Source of the DNA: Amarolinea sp964580725
GTDB taxonomy: Bacteria; Chloroflexota; Anaerolineae; SSC4; Amarolineaceae
Length of the DNA: 64,000 nt
NCBI GenBank assembly: GCA_964580725.1
Contig: CAZOLV010000005.1
Span: 1 to 64,000 of the forward strand
Direction: 5' to 3'
The translations under genes were made by a program, and so were the position numbers. Under the pieces are notes generated by a model. That model saw only the letters and a list, made by a program, of their open reading frames with translations. It was not told the origin of the DNA and ran no database searches. Positions 62,258 through 64,000 of the stretch are shown piece by piece. Every line of letters starts with the position of its first letter. Position 1 is the first letter of the stretch.

Positions 62258-62284
62258 GGTCAATACGTTCTACTATGAAATCTA

Positions 62285-62314
62285 AATCTACACCCGTTCG
62301 CCTGTGGGTGACAA
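62285..62314 (-). promoter_or_regulatory. Candidate promoter for the mazEF-like pair
   Basis: On the minus strand TTGTCA (62309-62314), 18-bp spacer, TAGATT (62285-62290), 28 bp before the ATG at 62257. Confidence 0.4.
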
Positions 62315-62383
62315 ACTGTAAACTGCCGATTGTGCAAGTTGTCAGCAGCCCTGCGGAATAACAGCTACTCCCTTACCTGGGAC

Positions 62384-62485
62384 TTACGCCGGCGATCCCA
62401 GCAGCGCGGTCCAGTTGGACGCGCAGGCCGCCTGGACGCACCCCTGCTGCAGGCCGGACATGTGGGGAGGGGAGAGATCAATGCG
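62384..62485 (-). pseudogene. Fragment of a DegT/DnrJ aminotransferase N-terminus (copy A)
   Basis: On the minus strand a 33-codon frame reads RIDLSPPHMSGLQQGCVQ, then SNWTALLG. It matches the start of DegT/DnrJ/EryC1 sugar aminotransferases (typically SPPHMSG...NWIAPLG). It ends at a stop after about 33 residues and has several replacements at usually fixed places. About 80 percent identical in DNA to copy B at 63468-63560. Confidence 0.65.
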
Positions 62486-62493
62486 TGGCAAGG

Positions 62494-62655
62494 TCATTTC
62501 CTGGGTTTTCGAGAAAAAACCGCGAGCCGATCGCGCACAAAGACCAAAAACTGTCGCAACGCATCTTCGGGAAGTGGACTCAGATAACTCTCTGCTACCT
62601 GATCTTCACTACCGTCGTGAAAATGCGCCGGGAAGGTGCTTAGTGAACGCCGGCG
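62494..62655 (-). pseudogene. DUF6516-like C-terminal fragment
   Basis: On the minus strand 53 codons between stops include STFPAHFHDGSEDQV, then LSPLPEDALRQFLVFVRDRL. This resembles the C-terminal end of small toxin-like proteins of the DUF6516 group. No start codon is in place and a stop lies just upstream. The family call is from memory of the pattern. Confidence 0.45.
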
Positions 62656-62728
62656 TCAATGTTGCAGCCTGCGGATACTAAGCCGTCCATCTCGGCAGCC
62701 GACGCAACTTGTACTCCAAACGAATCGT

Positions 62729-63115
62729 TCACCAAATTACCGTGACAACGTATTGGGCTATCAGGGGATCGCCGGTCAGGATCGGCAAGAGTTCCAGTTG
62801 ACTTTGCGCCACCAACACACGGTCGAACGGATCACGATGGTGGTCCGGCAGCGTAGCGACGTGTAAGGCATGGGTTATCTGGATGGGCAATACCTGGATG
62901 GAGTTAATATGCAATTGTTGCGCCACAAAGCCTTGCAGATCAGTGGGAAGCTTCAACTTGCCCAGTCGGCTCTTGATGGCGATTTCCCACCCGCTGGCTG
63001 CGCTCAAAAACGGCTCGGTGTCTGCAGCCTCCATGATCTGCCTGGCGCGCGGCGAAAACTGTGGATCATCCGCAATCCACCAAAGAAACGCGTGCGTGTC
63101 CAGCAGCACCTTCAT
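62729..63115 (-). CDS. vapC: VapC-type PIN-domain toxin
   Basis: 128 residues from the ATG at 63115, which overlaps the antitoxin stop (ATGA). PIN signatures are the start VLLDTHAFLWW (Asp6), SAASGWEIAIK (Glu), HRDPFDRVLVAQ (Asp) and ILTGDPLI (Asp). It is a magnesium-dependent RNase, usually against tRNA or rRNA. Length and motifs look intact. Confidence 0.92.
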   Translation of the reverse strand: MKVLLDTHAFLWWIADDPQFSPRARQIMEAADTEPFLSAASGWEIAIKSRLGKLKLPTDLQGFVAQQLHINSIQVLPIQITHALHVATLPDHHRDPFDRVLVAQSQLELLPILTGDPLIAQYVVTVIW

Positions 63116-63348
63116 GCTTCGAAGGCCGCCAGGACTTCGTCGGGCAAGGGGGCATTGAAATCGGGTGCTATCCACACCTGGCCCCGAGCGCTGCCCGCCA
63201 CGCGGCGCGCCGGCAGTGCGGCGTAGGGCACCAGGCGCGCAACGGGCTTGCCGGCCCTGGCGATGATTACTTCCTCACCCTGGTCGATGCGGAGCAGCAA
63301 GCGAGAGAGCTGCGTTTTGGCGTCATGCACATTCACTGTCATTGTCAT
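63112..63348 (-). CDS. vapB: Phd/YefM-type antitoxin
   Basis: 78 residues; the ATG at 63348 has GAGG 8 nt upstream. The N-terminal Phd/YefM fold is clear: NVHDAKTQLSRLLLRIDQGEEVIIARAGKPVARLVP. The C-terminal tail (APDFNAPLPDEVLAAFEA) would fill the VapC active site. It represses its own promoter with VapC. Confidence 0.92.
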   Translation of the reverse strand: MTMTVNVHDAKTQLSRLLLRIDQGEEVIIARAGKPVARLVPYAALPARRVAGSARGQVWIAPDFNAPLPDEVLAAFEA

Positions 63349-63405
63349 CACATCCACCTCACTGTCTGGGAAAGTAACTCGCGCTTCTCAACGAGCGTCA
63401 GCTAG

Positions 63406-63434
63406 ATTATAGACTAAGTGCTTAGCTAAGTCAA
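63406..63434 (-). promoter_or_regulatory. vapBC promoter with palindromic operator in the spacer
   Basis: On the minus strand TTGACT (63429-63434), 17-bp spacer, TATAAT (63406-63411). The spacer holds the perfect palindrome CTTAGCTAAG (63421-63430) and the inverted repeat CTAAG-TG-CTTAG (63414-63425), good candidates for the antitoxin-toxin binding site. Confidence 0.75.
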
Positions 63435-63467
63435 GCACCCACAAGAGGAAACTTCGGTACGCGATTC

Positions 63468-63560
63468 CTAACCGAGCGGCGCGATCCAGTTGGACGACAA
63501 GGTTTCCTGGACGAATGACTGCTCCAGGCCGGACATGTGGGGTGGGGAGAGGTAGAGACG
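63468..63560 (-). pseudogene. Fragment of a DegT/DnrJ aminotransferase N-terminus (copy B)
   Basis: On the minus strand 30 codons read RLYLSPPHMSGLEQSFVQ, then SNWIAPLG and a stop. This is the standard start of DegT-family sugar aminotransferases (pyridoxal-phosphate enzymes that make amino sugars). The rest of the gene is missing. Better preserved than copy A. Confidence 0.75.
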
Positions 63561-63566
63561 TTCGTC

Positions 63567-63713
63567 GGAGGTCAGAGGTCAGAGGTCGGAGGTCAGAGGT
63601 CGGAGGTCAAAGGTCGGAGGTCAAAGGTCGGAGGTCAGAGGTCGGAGGTCGGAGGTCAGAGGTCGGAGGTCAGAGGTCGGAGGTCAGAGGTCAAAGGTCA
63701 AAGGTCGGAGGTC
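63567..63713. repeat. 21 tandem copies of a 7-bp unit RRAGGTC
   Basis: Exactly 21 units of GGAGGTC, AGAGGTC or AAAGGTC, then a partial copy. Reads through without stops in one frame only because 21 bp is a multiple of three. It lies between DegT fragment B and the DegT C-terminal fragment. Confidence 0.95.
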
Positions 63714-63841
63714 AGAGGGCGGGCCTGATTGTCGCCACGCTCTCGATCATTGCGCCGGTTGCCTTGTTCGGGGTGGAATGGCTCTCATTGTGCACCATTT
63801 TTGTCCAACTGACCAGAGATATCGCTCCGGACTTGGACTGC

Positions 63842-64000
<159 letters not shown>

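Noticed and set aside
62330..62587. 85-codon plus-strand frame
   Set aside because: It is opposite the DegT fragment A and the DUF6516-like fragment, whose minus-strand readings resemble known protein families.
63537..63728. Protein gene made of GQRSEV repeats
   Set aside because: The frame exists only because a 7-bp repeat is read in steps of 21 bp; no start signals and no unique sequence.

Overview
The window looks like a chromosomal segment of a Chloroflexota bacterium (Anaerolineae/Caldilineae-like). This is inferred from gene content, not from a marker gene. The pointers are high G+C, Thr-Pro-rich linkers in exported proteins, a futalosine-type menaquinone cluster, a tricorn-type protease, a CarH-type B12 photoreceptor next to a carotenoid desaturase-like gene, an F420-type LLM oxidoreductase and a KorAB-type 2-oxoacid:acceptor oxidoreductase. 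No rRNA or tRNA gene was recognised. Three runs of exactly 100 N (11268-11367, 34461-34560, 52374-52473) are scaffold gaps, and each sits inside a tandem repeat.

Layout. 1-1132: probable replication origin, with eight DnaA-box-like 9-mers at 27-28 bp spacing upstream of dnaA. 1133-5743: dnaA, a polytopic membrane protein, a translin-family protein that looks leaderless, and a Cas4-like nuclease divided into two membrane-anchored halves with an L,D-transpeptidase gene between them. 5768-9397 (minus): Crp-family regulator, small ORF, CrtD-like desaturase and carH. 9528-16716: tricorn protease, PQQ-type sugar dehydrogenase with a dockerin-like tail, M50 protease, and a protein joining a degenerate nuclease fold to a UvrD-type tudor domain. 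16939-25615 (plus): UbiD-MqnC-UbiA(MqnP)-unknown-MqnE-MqnA-MtnA-MtnP, for menaquinone synthesis and probably 5'-deoxyadenosine/MTA salvage. 25868-32046: uvrB, LLM oxidoreductase, CDP-alcohol phosphatidyltransferase, recJ.

32416-52228 (minus) is a long surface-polysaccharide locus read from a near-consensus promoter at 52555-52582. It holds Wzz, four GT4 glycosyltransferases, an O-antigen ligase/polymerase, an Alg14/Alg13-like pair, a GT-C-like protein, a polysaccharide deacetylase, FemAB-like, hexapeptide acyltransferase, sugar oxidoreductase, methyltransferase, two large exported proteins and an initiating sugar-phosphate transferase. No Wzx flippase is visible. 53129-58514 (plus): NodU-type carbamoyltransferase, biotin carrier, korA, korB. 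58642-61439 (minus): CitE-like lyase, MaoC hydratase and a UDP-glucose dehydrogenase family gene.

61689-64000 is an accessory scrap-yard: a MazEF-like pair whose toxin is cut by a stop, an intact-looking VapBC-type pair with a palindromic promoter, three fragments of DegT/DnrJ aminotransferase genes, a DUF6516-like fragment and a 21-copy 7-bp repeat. Two further fossils of MNT-HEPN toxin-antitoxin modules lie inside the menaquinone operon (19727-19946) and upstream of the carbamoyltransferase (52697-53057).

The observations most worth following are the split Cas4-like nuclease, the origin iterons, the DegT fragments, the nuclease-tudor protein and the repeat-bearing leader of the polysaccharide operon.
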